A stretch of DNA of 64,000 nucleotides from an uncultured Lachnospiraceae bacterium. GTDB taxonomy: Bacteria > Bacillota > Clostridia > Lachnospirales > Lachnospiraceae. Shown one piece after another: positions 18,309 through 26,156 of the stretch. Position 1 is the first letter of the stretch; each line of letters begins with the position of its first letter. A program made the translations under genes and the position numbers. Where the stretch lies: assembly GCA_910578795.1 (NCBI GenBank), contig CAJTSD010000008.1, forward strand, positions 25,865 through 89,864, written 5' to 3'. The notes beneath the pieces were generated by a model. It made no database searches. It was given only the letters and a program-made list of their open reading frames with translations, and was not told the DNA's origin.

Positions 18309-19259
18309 TCACACAACCTTGCGCGCAAGCAGCTGACCGACCTGCAGCATTCCCGCCCCCTGCTTACTCCAGCTCTCTCCAAGATCCTGTGCGGAATTCA
18401 ATAACATTCTTCTTAAATCCTGATTGCTAAAAGACGGATATTTTTGCAGGCACAGGGCACATGCTCCGCTCACAATCGGCGCGGACATGGAGGTGCCGCT
18501 TTTGGCTATGTAAGGTGAGAGTGTAAATTTGTTGTTACAGGAAACAATATCCGTCCCCGGTGCCACGATATCCGGTTTTTTTAACGGGTTGGAAATCATG
18601 TTGTTCAAATCCCGCCCCGGACCGCGGCTGGAATATTCGTTACAAAGCCTGTTACCCTTCCCCTTATAATCACCGTCATGACAGCCGACGCAAATGCAGT
18701 TTGCACACTCTCCAATTGGCGAAAGCGTCATAAGATTCGGACCTTTATTTCCTGCTGCCGCCACAATCACAACATCAGCCAGCCATATTGCTTCCATATA
18801 CTTTTTAAATTGTGCCCACTCATTTTTGTCAATGCTCTCATCATTTTCCATCTCAATCGAAATATTTAATACTCTGACCGGATATCTTTTTTTCAATTCA
18901 ATTACCCATTCCAGCCCACGAATCAGATTTTTCAGGTTGCCGCCGCCCTTTCTGTCAAGCACCTTCGCGCACAAAAGCTGACATTCCGGCGCAATTCCCC
19001 TGTAGCGCCCTCTTGACGCTGCCCCGTTTCCCGCGAGGATTCCGCAAACATGTGTTCCATGCCCATTATCATCGTACATTCCCCGCTGTTGTATTCTCGC
19101 CCGCCGTTCACCTGTAAAATCATGAAACTCTACAATTCGTCCCCGAAGGTCAGGATGGGGAGCGACACCGCTGTCAAGCACAGCGACATACACTCCCCTC
19201 CCTGTAAATTTTGAAGCATCATATGAATCGCAGCCGAGCATTCTCCGTATTCTGTCCAT
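18309..19259 (-). CDS. subtilisin-like serine protease (S8), no signal peptide
   Basis: A 316-residue S8 peptidase with an intact triad: Asp29 in AVLDSGVAPHPDL, His67 in DNGHGTHVCG, and the serine in SGTSMSAPIVSG near residue 264. The oxyanion Asn is in VAAAGNKGPN. The protein starts directly with a short segment ahead of the catalytic domain. There is no signal peptide and no long propeptide, as in intracellular subtilisins, so it probably acts in the cytoplasm. The start has only a weak GGGGA site. A 32-base perfect palindrome lies 24 bases upstream of the ATG. Confidence 0.92.
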   Translation of the reverse strand: MDRIRRMLGCDSYDASKFTGRGVYVAVLDSGVAPHPDLRGRIVEFHDFTGERRARIQQRGMYDDNGHGTHVCGILAGNGAASRGRYRGIAPECQLLCAKVLDRKGGGNLKNLIRGLEWVIELKKRYPVRVLNISIEMENDESIDKNEWAQFKKYMEAIWLADVVIVAAAGNKGPNLMTLSPIGECANCICVGCHDGDYKGKGNRLCNEYSSRGPGRDLNNMISNPLKKPDIVAPGTDIVSCNNKFTLSPYIAKSGTSMSAPIVSGACALCLQKYPSFSNQDLRRMLLNSAQDLGESWSKQGAGMLQVGQLLARKVV

Positions 19260-19282
19260 TGTTTATTCCCCACACTTTTTCC

Positions 19283-19314
19283 ATGACAAACATCGTCATG
19301 ACGATGTTTGTCAT
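19283..19314. repeat. 32-bp perfect palindrome upstream of the subtilisin gene
   Basis: The two 16-base arms, ATGACAAACATCGTCA and TGACGATGTTTGTCAT, meet with no spacer. It lies 24 bases before the protease ATG and ~60 bases after the MacB-like permease stop. No T-tract follows on either strand, so an operator is as likely as a terminator. Confidence 0.6.
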
Positions 19315-19375
19315 CATCATTGATGTATTACTATATGCGGAATAAAACAGAAAGGTTCAGTTCGCCGTTATACTG

Positions 19376-20746
19376 CTATTCATTTCGAATCGCTGCAAGC
19401 GGGCTTAGCCGCATGGCACGAAGCGATGGTATAAAACCTGCCACCATACCAATGACAATCGCAAACAAAATCGCAAGCGGGCTTAGCCACAACGGTATCC
19501 GGCATATCGCACCCGCAACACCCATATTCGCCCCCACCTCGCTGGAAGCGACAAGGGAATTAATTCCAATGCTTAAAAGAAAACTAAATCCAACACCGAC
19601 AACACCGCCGATAAAACCGATAAATCCTGCCTCCATCAAAAATAATGCCTGAATATTGTGAATATCACACCCGAGCACCTTCATAACGCCAATTTCTTTC
19701 GTCCGTTCATAAATCGACATCATCATGGTGTTCGTAATACTGATTGCCGCCACAAGCATTGCTACCGCACCGATTGCGCCAAGCACTGCCTGTATCGTGT
19801 TCATACTGTCCATCTCCTGCTGAATCCACTCTGCCGAGCTATATGCATTGTAGCCCGAATCCTGCAGCATCTGTGTAAGCGGCTGCACATTTTCCATATC
19901 GTCAACCTGTATGATAACCTCCGAGTAAAACAACTCATTGTACGGCTTTCCATTTTTGCGCGTCGGCTGTCCCGGAATCGCCTTTTTCTTAAAGATATGT
20001 TTTAACTGCGCCTTCAACGCATCAATGTCACAAATCACATCCTGGCTGTAATTCGTCCAGTCGCCAAGCTCGCCTTTCGTTATCCCCGCTGCCTCTACAA
20101 TATATTTCTTCGGTGCCTTCACGGGCGTACCATCCTCAGGCGTACCGCCGCCACGCGAGCTCCAGTAAGCATCCGTGTCAAAAATATAAAAGATTGCATC
20201 GTTCATCAGGTCGATATTAGGTGCCTCATTCTTTTCCCAATAAGGGCTGCTTCCTGTCTTTTCATCATAAAAATTAATCACCACATTATGTCCGTAAAGA
20301 AATTTCAACTCCGTCTGCGAATCAGGAAATCCACCCTGCGCAATCTCCAAATTCAGCCCCTGCATCTCCTCCTGCGTCATTCCGGTCAGGTTCATCCAAC
20401 TCTGATACCTTCCAATCTTGGCAATCACATCAAACGTCAGGTGCGGATAAACCTGGTCCACATGCTCCGTCGCAAGCATCTCGTTCACAAACGAATCATC
20501 AAGCCTCTTTTCTTCACTTTGTCCGTCGCTGCTGCCATAGTAACTACCCGAGTTGACACGGATCTGCGTCATCGAACTGTAGTTCTGATAATTTTCCAGC
20601 ATGGATTCCTTCAGACCGTTTCCAAGCGCCACCATAACGACAATGGAGGTAATACCAATGACCACGCCAAGTACCGTGAGCACCGTCCGCAGCTTGCGTT
20701 TCCACAGATTGGACATGCTCATCAGCAATAAATCAAAAATCCTCAT
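19376..20746 (-). CDS. MacB/FtsX-type ABC transporter permease
   Basis: A 456-residue permease of the MacB type: one N-terminal helix after KRKLRTVLTVLGVVIGI, a large extracellular domain (residues ~45-310), then three C-terminal helices (AIGAVAMLVAAISITNTMM, a middle helix, and LAILFAIVIGMVAGFIPS). The NTMMMSIYERTKEIGVMKVLG segment contacts the ATPase in this family, and the end LRAMRLSPLAAIRNE is typical. MacB-type systems do not transport through the membrane but transmit force to extracellular cargo or peptides. The ATG overlaps the stop of the upstream accessory gene by one base (TAATG), indicating coupling. Confidence 0.93.
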   Translation of the reverse strand: MRIFDLLLMSMSNLWKRKLRTVLTVLGVVIGITSIVVMVALGNGLKESMLENYQNYSSMTQIRVNSGSYYGSSDGQSEEKRLDDSFVNEMLATEHVDQVYPHLTFDVIAKIGRYQSWMNLTGMTQEEMQGLNLEIAQGGFPDSQTELKFLYGHNVVINFYDEKTGSSPYWEKNEAPNIDLMNDAIFYIFDTDAYWSSRGGGTPEDGTPVKAPKKYIVEAAGITKGELGDWTNYSQDVICDIDALKAQLKHIFKKKAIPGQPTRKNGKPYNELFYSEVIIQVDDMENVQPLTQMLQDSGYNAYSSAEWIQQEMDSMNTIQAVLGAIGAVAMLVAAISITNTMMMSIYERTKEIGVMKVLGCDIHNIQALFLMEAGFIGFIGGVVGVGFSFLLSIGINSLVASSEVGANMGVAGAICRIPLWLSPLAILFAIVIGMVAGFIPSLRAMRLSPLAAIRNE

Positions 20747-22713
20747 TATTCCTCATCCCCGTCCAGTAAATCCATGTCTTCCTTATGCTGCTTTGCTTTT
20801 TTCTTCTTCTTAATCACCGCGACAATCACAACAATCACGGCAATTACAACAACCACAATGATTACGATTGCGACAACGGGAAGCCCTTTCTTTGGCTCCT
20901 CCTCACCGCCTACAAAGTCCTCGCCGCCCATCTCCATACCGGGATCGTCAAACATCATTTCATATACACTTAAATTTAGCTCCTTCTCAACCTGCGTTTC
21001 ATTTCCAGCCTCATCCTCATAGGAAATGACCGCCTTTACAATCCCCTCTCCTGTATCCGGAGCGACACCCGTCACCATCGAATCCACGCTGCCCGTCTGT
21101 CCCGGGGAAATGTTTCCAAGATACGTCAGCGCCTCGTCAACCGAGTCGGACTTATAGCTGACCTTGACATTATAAAGCGTCGTCTTTCCTGTATTGTAAA
21201 CGCTGAACATAACGTTGGACTGCTCACCCACCGCAATGGATTCTGGCATAATCTCCGCGCTGCTCGTATCAAGCTTGGACTCCTGCTTAATTGGAACCGA
21301 CACATGCGCGGTATCCGAAATATTAATCTGCTCGTCCGTATCGTACTTCATATTGACGGTGAGCACATAGGGCTTCTGCGCCAAATCCGATTTTGCCTCC
21401 ATCTCTATACTCATATCGTACGTCGCACCCGGCGCGATACTGTCCGTGTACACGGAGCTTGATCCCGACGTCGGCAGAAATGCCGCGTACGTCGCCGTTG
21501 TATCATTTCCCTCCACGGTCGCCTCAAGATTAAACAATACATTCTTAACTGTCGTTTCCGCAGACGTATTCTTTACGCTCACCGTCAGCATAAAGGTCGA
21601 ACCTGCATAAATCGTGTCGGGGTTGGTCGTAAAACCGGTGACAATAATACGCGGGTTGGAGTTCTGTTTGTCCTCGTCCTTAATCAGCGTATCACTCGGA
21701 TTGGAACCTTTAATGTTAATATATGTAACAATATCCGTTTCGACAAGCGCGCCGCTCTGGTAATACGTCGCATGGAATGTCAGCGGATAGCATCCGGTCA
21801 GAACATCTTTTCGCACCTTAAAATTCCAACCAATGTCCATACGTTTGTTGTACGCATCAGCCGTATTGCTTGATGCCTGTATGAGTTGTACCATCTGCGC
21901 GTCATACGGCTGATTGATCTCAAACGGCCACTTTGCCCTGTCATTGGAAACCGTCGGCGTAATCACGACATCCGTAATATCCGTTTTACCAAGGTTAATT
22001 AACGACAATACGACAAACGTCTGCTCTCCAAACTTTGCATCGCTAATCGGCACTTCGTTTGAAAGCATTAAAAACTTTTCCGTACCGCTCGTGTTCTCTT
22101 TTGCAATCTCTAACAAATAGCCTTCAATGCTGGTTTCATAAGTGTTCAGCTCGCTTTCGCTAAGCCCCTCATTCCTCATATATGCCATTGCACTGTTGTA
22201 AATCCGATCCATTTCTTTGATTTTTTCATCAGAAAGATTATAGCGTATTTTCAAATCCGTATAATATCGGTTCAGCTTTCCCCTGATATGCTCTCTTTGC
22301 TCCTCAGACGCAGAATTGTTGGTATCGTTTGAAGAATCGTCATCGGAAGGCGAGCTCGACGTCGTTTCCCTTGCAACCTCCAAAAGATAACCCTCCGCAT
22401 CCTTTTCATAATCAGAAAGTTCTGACACGCTAAGCTTTGCATCCTTTATGTAAGACACAGCGTTATCATAAATCGCGTCCATTTTTTTCAGCTTGCTTTT
22501 TGAAAGCTTATAACGCACCTTCAAATCCGAATAAAATTGGTTTAACTTTTCGATTGCATGATCCTTCTCCTCTGCGGTCGCAGGATCCGTGTTCTCCGTT
22601 TCCAAACTTCTGTTCGATTCGCTGTTTTCCTCAGCCGCACAGACCGCGGGCGTGTTTGTGCATAGCAATACTGCCGCAGACATCACAAGTAACCATTGCT
22701 TTAATCGTTTCAT
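20746..22713 (-). CDS. membrane-anchored extracellular accessory protein of the MacB-like transporter
   Basis: A 655-residue protein with a signal peptide (RLKQWLLVMSAAVLLCTNTPAVCA region), an extracellular part and a C-terminal helix (VVAIVIIVVVVIAVIVVIV) followed by KKKKKAK. Residues ~50-215 hold two copies of a ~75-residue helical module, KLNQFYSDLKVRYKLS and KLNRYYTDLKIRYNLS, each ending in GYLLE.A.E. Residues ~225-600 are Ig-like beta domains resembling CARDB/NEW3 modules, with repeated segments of the VSVKNTS type. It lies between the ATPase (4-base gap) and the permease (1-base overlap), so it is almost certainly part of the complex. Its cargo is unknown. Confidence 0.85.
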   Translation of the reverse strand: MKRLKQWLLVMSAAVLLCTNTPAVCAAEENSESNRSLETENTDPATAEEKDHAIEKLNQFYSDLKVRYKLSKSKLKKMDAIYDNAVSYIKDAKLSVSELSDYEKDAEGYLLEVARETTSSSPSDDDSSNDTNNSASEEQREHIRGKLNRYYTDLKIRYNLSDEKIKEMDRIYNSAMAYMRNEGLSESELNTYETSIEGYLLEIAKENTSGTEKFLMLSNEVPISDAKFGEQTFVVLSLINLGKTDITDVVITPTVSNDRAKWPFEINQPYDAQMVQLIQASSNTADAYNKRMDIGWNFKVRKDVLTGCYPLTFHATYYQSGALVETDIVTYINIKGSNPSDTLIKDEDKQNSNPRIIVTGFTTNPDTIYAGSTFMLTVSVKNTSAETTVKNVLFNLEATVEGNDTTATYAAFLPTSGSSSVYTDSIAPGATYDMSIEMEAKSDLAQKPYVLTVNMKYDTDEQINISDTAHVSVPIKQESKLDTSSAEIMPESIAVGEQSNVMFSVYNTGKTTLYNVKVSYKSDSVDEALTYLGNISPGQTGSVDSMVTGVAPDTGEGIVKAVISYEDEAGNETQVEKELNLSVYEMMFDDPGMEMGGEDFVGGEEEPKKGLPVVAIVIIVVVVIAVIVVIVAVIKKKKKAKQHKEDMDLLDGDEE

Positions 22714-22717
22714 TTAA

Positions 22718-23479
22718 TCATACCCCTTTCTTAACGTCCTCTTTTTTTCCTATTGTATTATCAATCATTTCCACAATTTTACCATCCACAATGCGGATAA
22801 TCCGATCCGCAAAGCCTGCCAGCGTATTGTCATGCGTTACCATAATCAAAGTCTGATTCTGCTCCCGCACCACATTCTGCATCAAATTCATAATTTCCCT
22901 TGAGGTATTGGAATCCAGGTTTCCGGTCGGTTCATCCGCAAAAATAATTTCCGGCTTTACTACCAACGCCCTTGCCACGCCGACACGCTGCTGCTGACCG
23001 CCGGACATTTGGTTCGGTCTGTGGTCCCAGTATTTATCCAGTCCAACCATATGTACCATTTTTTTGGCACGCTTGGTACGTTCCTTCTTCGACACTCCCT
23101 GAAACGTAAGCGGAAGCGCCACATTTTCAACGGCATTCATTGTTCCCATCAAATTAAAAGATTGGAATATAAATCCAATATGTTCCCTCCGAAACTTTAC
23201 AAGCTGGTTCTCATTTTTTGTTTCCATATGCTCACCCGTTATAACAATCTCTCCCTTTGTAGGCTTTTCCAGTCCGGCGAGCATATTTAAAAGCGTCGAT
23301 TTTCCGGAACCCGAAGTTCCCACAATCGCACAAAACTCTCCCCGTTTAATGCTAAAGCTCACGCCATTTAACGCTCTTACCCGATTCTCTCCAATACGGT
23401 AGACCTTGTACAAATCTTTCACCTTAATGACTGTTTCCGGATCTTTGTTGGAATTGGTCTTCATCGTTTTCTCTGACAT
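22718..23479 (-). CDS. MacB/LolD-type ABC transporter ATP-binding protein
   Basis: A 253-residue cytoplasmic ATPase. Walker A is GTSGSGKST (~53-61), the Q-loop is FIFQSFNLM, the signature is MSGGQQQRVGVARAL, Walker B is IIFADEPTGNLDS, and the H-loop is MVTHD. The GNLDS ending and the Q-loop are typical of the MacB/LolD (type VII) group. It is the first gene of a three-gene operon with the accessory protein and permease downstream. ATG 23479 has GGGGAG upstream. Two palindromes lie between it and the SH3 gene and probably control the operon. Confidence 0.95.
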   Translation of the reverse strand: MSEKTMKTNSNKDPETVIKVKDLYKVYRIGENRVRALNGVSFSIKRGEFCAIVGTSGSGKSTLLNMLAGLEKPTKGEIVITGEHMETKNENQLVKFRREHIGFIFQSFNLMGTMNAVENVALPLTFQGVSKKERTKRAKKMVHMVGLDKYWDHRPNQMSGGQQQRVGVARALVVKPEIIFADEPTGNLDSNTSREIMNLMQNVVREQNQTLIMVTHDNTLAGFADRIIRIVDGKIVEMIDNTIGKKEDVKKGV

Positions 23480-23505
23480 TTTTCTCCCCTGCTTATATGT
23501 TAAAA

Positions 23506-23529
23506 AAATATGACAGATATGTCATATTT
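23506..23529. promoter_or_regulatory. 24-bp palindromic operator upstream of the MacB-like operon
   Basis: Ten-base perfect arms AAATATGACA/TGTCATATTT around a GATA spacer, 27 bases before the ATPase ATG. Size and symmetry suit a dimeric MarR- or TetR-type repressor, but no such regulator is encoded nearby. Confidence 0.6.
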
Positions 23530-23534
23530 ATTAC

Positions 23535-23561
23535 AACTGTATTATTTAAAATGATACAGTT
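23535..23561. promoter_or_regulatory. second palindrome upstream of the MacB-like operon
   Basis: AACTGTATTATTT-A-AAATGATACAGTT: 13-base arms with a single T/G mismatch and a one-base centre. It lies 6 bases upstream of the first palindrome, a different sequence, so two regulators or two hairpins are possible. Confidence 0.5.
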
Positions 23562-23685
23562 TTGCTGCCACTGAAATAATACCACATCTTATACCAATCG
23601 GCAAGATATAATGCATAAATTAGTAAAACTTTGCAAATATGATGCATTTTTCCAAAGATTTATTGTTTTTCTGCCGTTTCATGTC

Positions 23686-23709
23686 AAAAGGGAAGCCGCA
23701 GCCTCCCTT
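23686..23709 (-). terminator. terminator of the surface-protein operon
   Basis: On the minus strand, AAGGGAGGC/GCTTCCCTT arms with a short loop and TTTT after the 3' arm, 10 bases past the SH3 gene stop. Confidence 0.65.
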
Positions 23710-23718
23710 CACAACACA

Positions 23719-24663
23719 CTAATAATTATAATCTACATATTCCGTATCTTTTCTTAACCGGCTATGAATACTGCTTCTGTAGTCCTTACTGTCGTAGCTT
23801 TGATATTTAATGCCCCTTTGCAGATCTGTCATGCGCGCCCTTTGCTTGTCAGTAAGACTGTTTGGAATTTCTTCATCAATAATTTTCATGTTCGCAATCT
23901 GCGTCACAGGCGCATACGCAAACTCACTGAATTCTGTATAATAGGTATTCATTTCCACATAATCATACGTATCCAAATCCGTTGTATTAATTGTAATTGC
24001 CTTATCATAACCTTCCTTAAACTGGAAAATCGCAATCTGCCCTAAAAGCTCCTTGTCCTCATCGAATGCAATCTCCACAATCCTGTCTCCAAGCGCGCCA
24101 ATTGTAGCAGTCTTGGTAAACTTCAGGTTAATATCCGACTTTATCTTATCCTCATACAACATCTTAAAGGAAACACCAATCTCATCATCAAGCTTTGCAT
24201 AAAGCATTACCTTCTGTCCTACATAGCTGTTGTAAATATCTTTTTTAATTGTCTTTTCATCATTCATTGTAAGGTAGACAAATTCATAACCAATTTCCGT
24301 TGCAATTCTTTGCGCATCCGCAATCTGCGTACTCGCTTTTTGGGGAAGACCGATTGCCCCCGCTGTCGTAACCGAATCCCACTTCACATAGCCGATAACG
24401 CCAATATTGATTCGATACCATCCGTTTGAATATTCACCGATTACACGCACCGGAAGATTCGCATCCAATGTTGTGAGTACAATTGACGTATAGGTCGGTT
24501 CGGCATATACAATACAGTTTGCTTTTGTATAATATACATCTTCTTTTGCCGAATAAGTCGGTCCTTTTGCAAGCGCATCAATATCAGCGCCCAAAGAGGC
24601 TGTCAGCACAGTCACTCCAAGCAGCAGCGCCGCCGCATATTTTTTCAGCAGTCCTTTTTTCAT
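23719..24663 (-). CDS. secreted SH3-domain protein
   Basis: A 314-residue secreted protein: signal peptide (MKKGLLKKYAAALLLG... with ALA before the cut), then a bacterial SH3-like domain at ~35-105 (CIVYAEPTYTSIVL, GWYRINIGVIGYVKWD). The rest, ~200 residues, is of unknown fold and rich in Lys, Asp and Tyr. SH3b domains often bind peptidoglycan. The start is ATG 24663, with GGAGG 9 bases upstream; a TTG codon directly before it is also in frame. It is the last gene of the five-gene sortase operon, 21 bases after the LRR gene. Confidence 0.8.
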   Translation of the reverse strand: MKKGLLKKYAAALLLGVTVLTASLGADIDALAKGPTYSAKEDVYYTKANCIVYAEPTYTSIVLTTLDANLPVRVIGEYSNGWYRINIGVIGYVKWDSVTTAGAIGLPQKASTQIADAQRIATEIGYEFVYLTMNDEKTIKKDIYNSYVGQKVMLYAKLDDEIGVSFKMLYEDKIKSDINLKFTKTATIGALGDRIVEIAFDEDKELLGQIAIFQFKEGYDKAITINTTDLDTYDYVEMNTYYTEFSEFAYAPVTQIANMKIIDEEIPNSLTDKQRARMTDLQRGIKYQSYDSKDYRSSIHSRLRKDTEYVDYNY

Positions 24664-24684
24664 CAACAGCCACCTCCTGTAAGC

Positions 24685-26100
24685 TTAATAATAATTATCC
24701 TCTGTCAGTTCAAACGGGAACGAAGATGTATCAAAAGAACATCTCTTATTAATCTTTATTTCCGTAAATGTACAACCAGCAAACGCCGACGAACCAATAC
24801 TTAATGTATTCTTAGGAATTTCAACGCTTGCAAGTGCCGTACATCCCGAAAATGCGGTATCTCCAATACTGATTATGGATTTCGGCAACGTAAGCTCCGT
24901 AATCCCTGTACATGCCGCAAATGCCTCCTCCGATATCGCCTCAAGACCTGATCGAATCGTAAGCTCCGTTATTCCCGTACAACTGTAAAAGGCACGTTTA
25001 TCAAGCCTTTTCATAGAAGAAGGCAGCTTGACAGCCGTAATCGCAAAGCAACCTTCAAAAGCGCTCTCCCCGATAATCTCCAAATCAGAAGGCCATTTGT
25101 TAAGCGCAAGCTTAGAACAGTCAAAAAATGCTTCCTTATCAATATTGATTAAATCAGAAGGCAGCTTTGTAAGCTCCATCTTCCCACAGTTATAAAATGC
25201 CTGCTCCCCGATCGTCTGTATTGAGCTTGGCAACGTTACCCGAATCAAATCCGAACATTCATTAAACGCCTTTTTCCCGATTGCCGTCACGCCGTCCGGA
25301 ATGAAAATCCTTGCCAGTTTTTCACAACTGTCAAAAACGCCCTCTCCCATCTCTGTCAGGTCTTCGGAAAGAGCAATGTCCACCAAAAGCGCACAGCCCT
25401 TAAACGCATTCTTTCCGATTTTTTCCACCGTATCCGGCATGGTTACTTTCACAAGCGATTTCGAGTTTGAAAACGCCGAATCGCCAATCTGCGTTACCGG
25501 CTTTCCCTCTATCGTATCCGGAATGTCAAGCGACGCTGCCGAACCAGTATATTTTTTGATTACGACATGATCCCTGTAAAGGTCGTACTGGAAATCCGAG
25601 TCGTTTTTTGACGACGGCGTATCCGCAGTACTGCTCTCCTCCACGTAACTCTCCTCTTCCTGTGACTGCGAAGGCTGTTCCAAAAAGTAGTCATGGTTGT
25701 CGTTTCTGCCACTGTCCACATTGTCATATTTGCCTGCACCGCCATTGTTTGTTGTCGTTGAGGTCGTTGAGGACACACTCGTCTGTTCGTAAGGTTTCCT
25801 TGCCGCCTCTGCCGAAGCGGATTCCAACCTTGCCTGCTCCTCCTCAAAAACAAGCATTGCAGTGGCATAATTTCCCTGTGAATTTTCTATCAAAGACCGG
25901 ATATCGGCGGGGTATTCCCCCTCCGGAACCGTTTCTTCCGTTCCGGTCTCCGTTTCCTGCGTTTGTGCTTCGGCAAGAACTGCCGTTGTCGTTTCCTCCT
26001 CGGCGGAATCAAATGCTCCGGATTGATTTAAATACATTGCCAGCAGAATGCCGAACGCAATTGTACAGCCTCCTACCATTCCCCAAAATAATTTCTCCAT
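24685..26100 (-). CDS. BspA-like leucine-rich repeat (LRR_5) membrane-anchored protein
   Basis: A 471-residue protein with one N-terminal helix (WGMVGGCTIAFGILLAMYL) that acts as a signal anchor. A Glu/Thr/Ser-rich stalk runs to ~170. The C-terminal 280 residues hold about ten ~23-residue repeats of the form IGDSAFSNSKSLVKVTMPDTVEKI, the LRR_5/BspA type used for adhesion. There is no C-terminal sorting signal, unlike the large protein two genes upstream. It is the fourth gene of the operon, 56 bases after the preceding LRR gene, with a GGAGA site about 7 bases before the ATG. Confidence 0.85.
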   Translation of the reverse strand: MEKLFWGMVGGCTIAFGILLAMYLNQSGAFDSAEEETTTAVLAEAQTQETETGTEETVPEGEYPADIRSLIENSQGNYATAMLVFEEEQARLESASAEAARKPYEQTSVSSTTSTTTNNGGAGKYDNVDSGRNDNHDYFLEQPSQSQEEESYVEESSTADTPSSKNDSDFQYDLYRDHVVIKKYTGSAASLDIPDTIEGKPVTQIGDSAFSNSKSLVKVTMPDTVEKIGKNAFKGCALLVDIALSEDLTEMGEGVFDSCEKLARIFIPDGVTAIGKKAFNECSDLIRVTLPSSIQTIGEQAFYNCGKMELTKLPSDLINIDKEAFFDCSKLALNKWPSDLEIIGESAFEGCFAITAVKLPSSMKRLDKRAFYSCTGITELTIRSGLEAISEEAFAACTGITELTLPKSIISIGDTAFSGCTALASVEIPKNTLSIGSSAFAGCTFTEIKINKRCSFDTSSFPFELTEDNYY

Positions 26101-26156
26101 TATGCCATCTCCAATAGTGATCCATTATGATTTCATACACTTGTTCTTTAGTAAAA

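Noticed and set aside
22718..23479. This ATPase as the missing partner of the sugar permeases
   Set aside because: It is MacB/LolD-type, over 30 kb away, and lies in a complete operon with its own permease.
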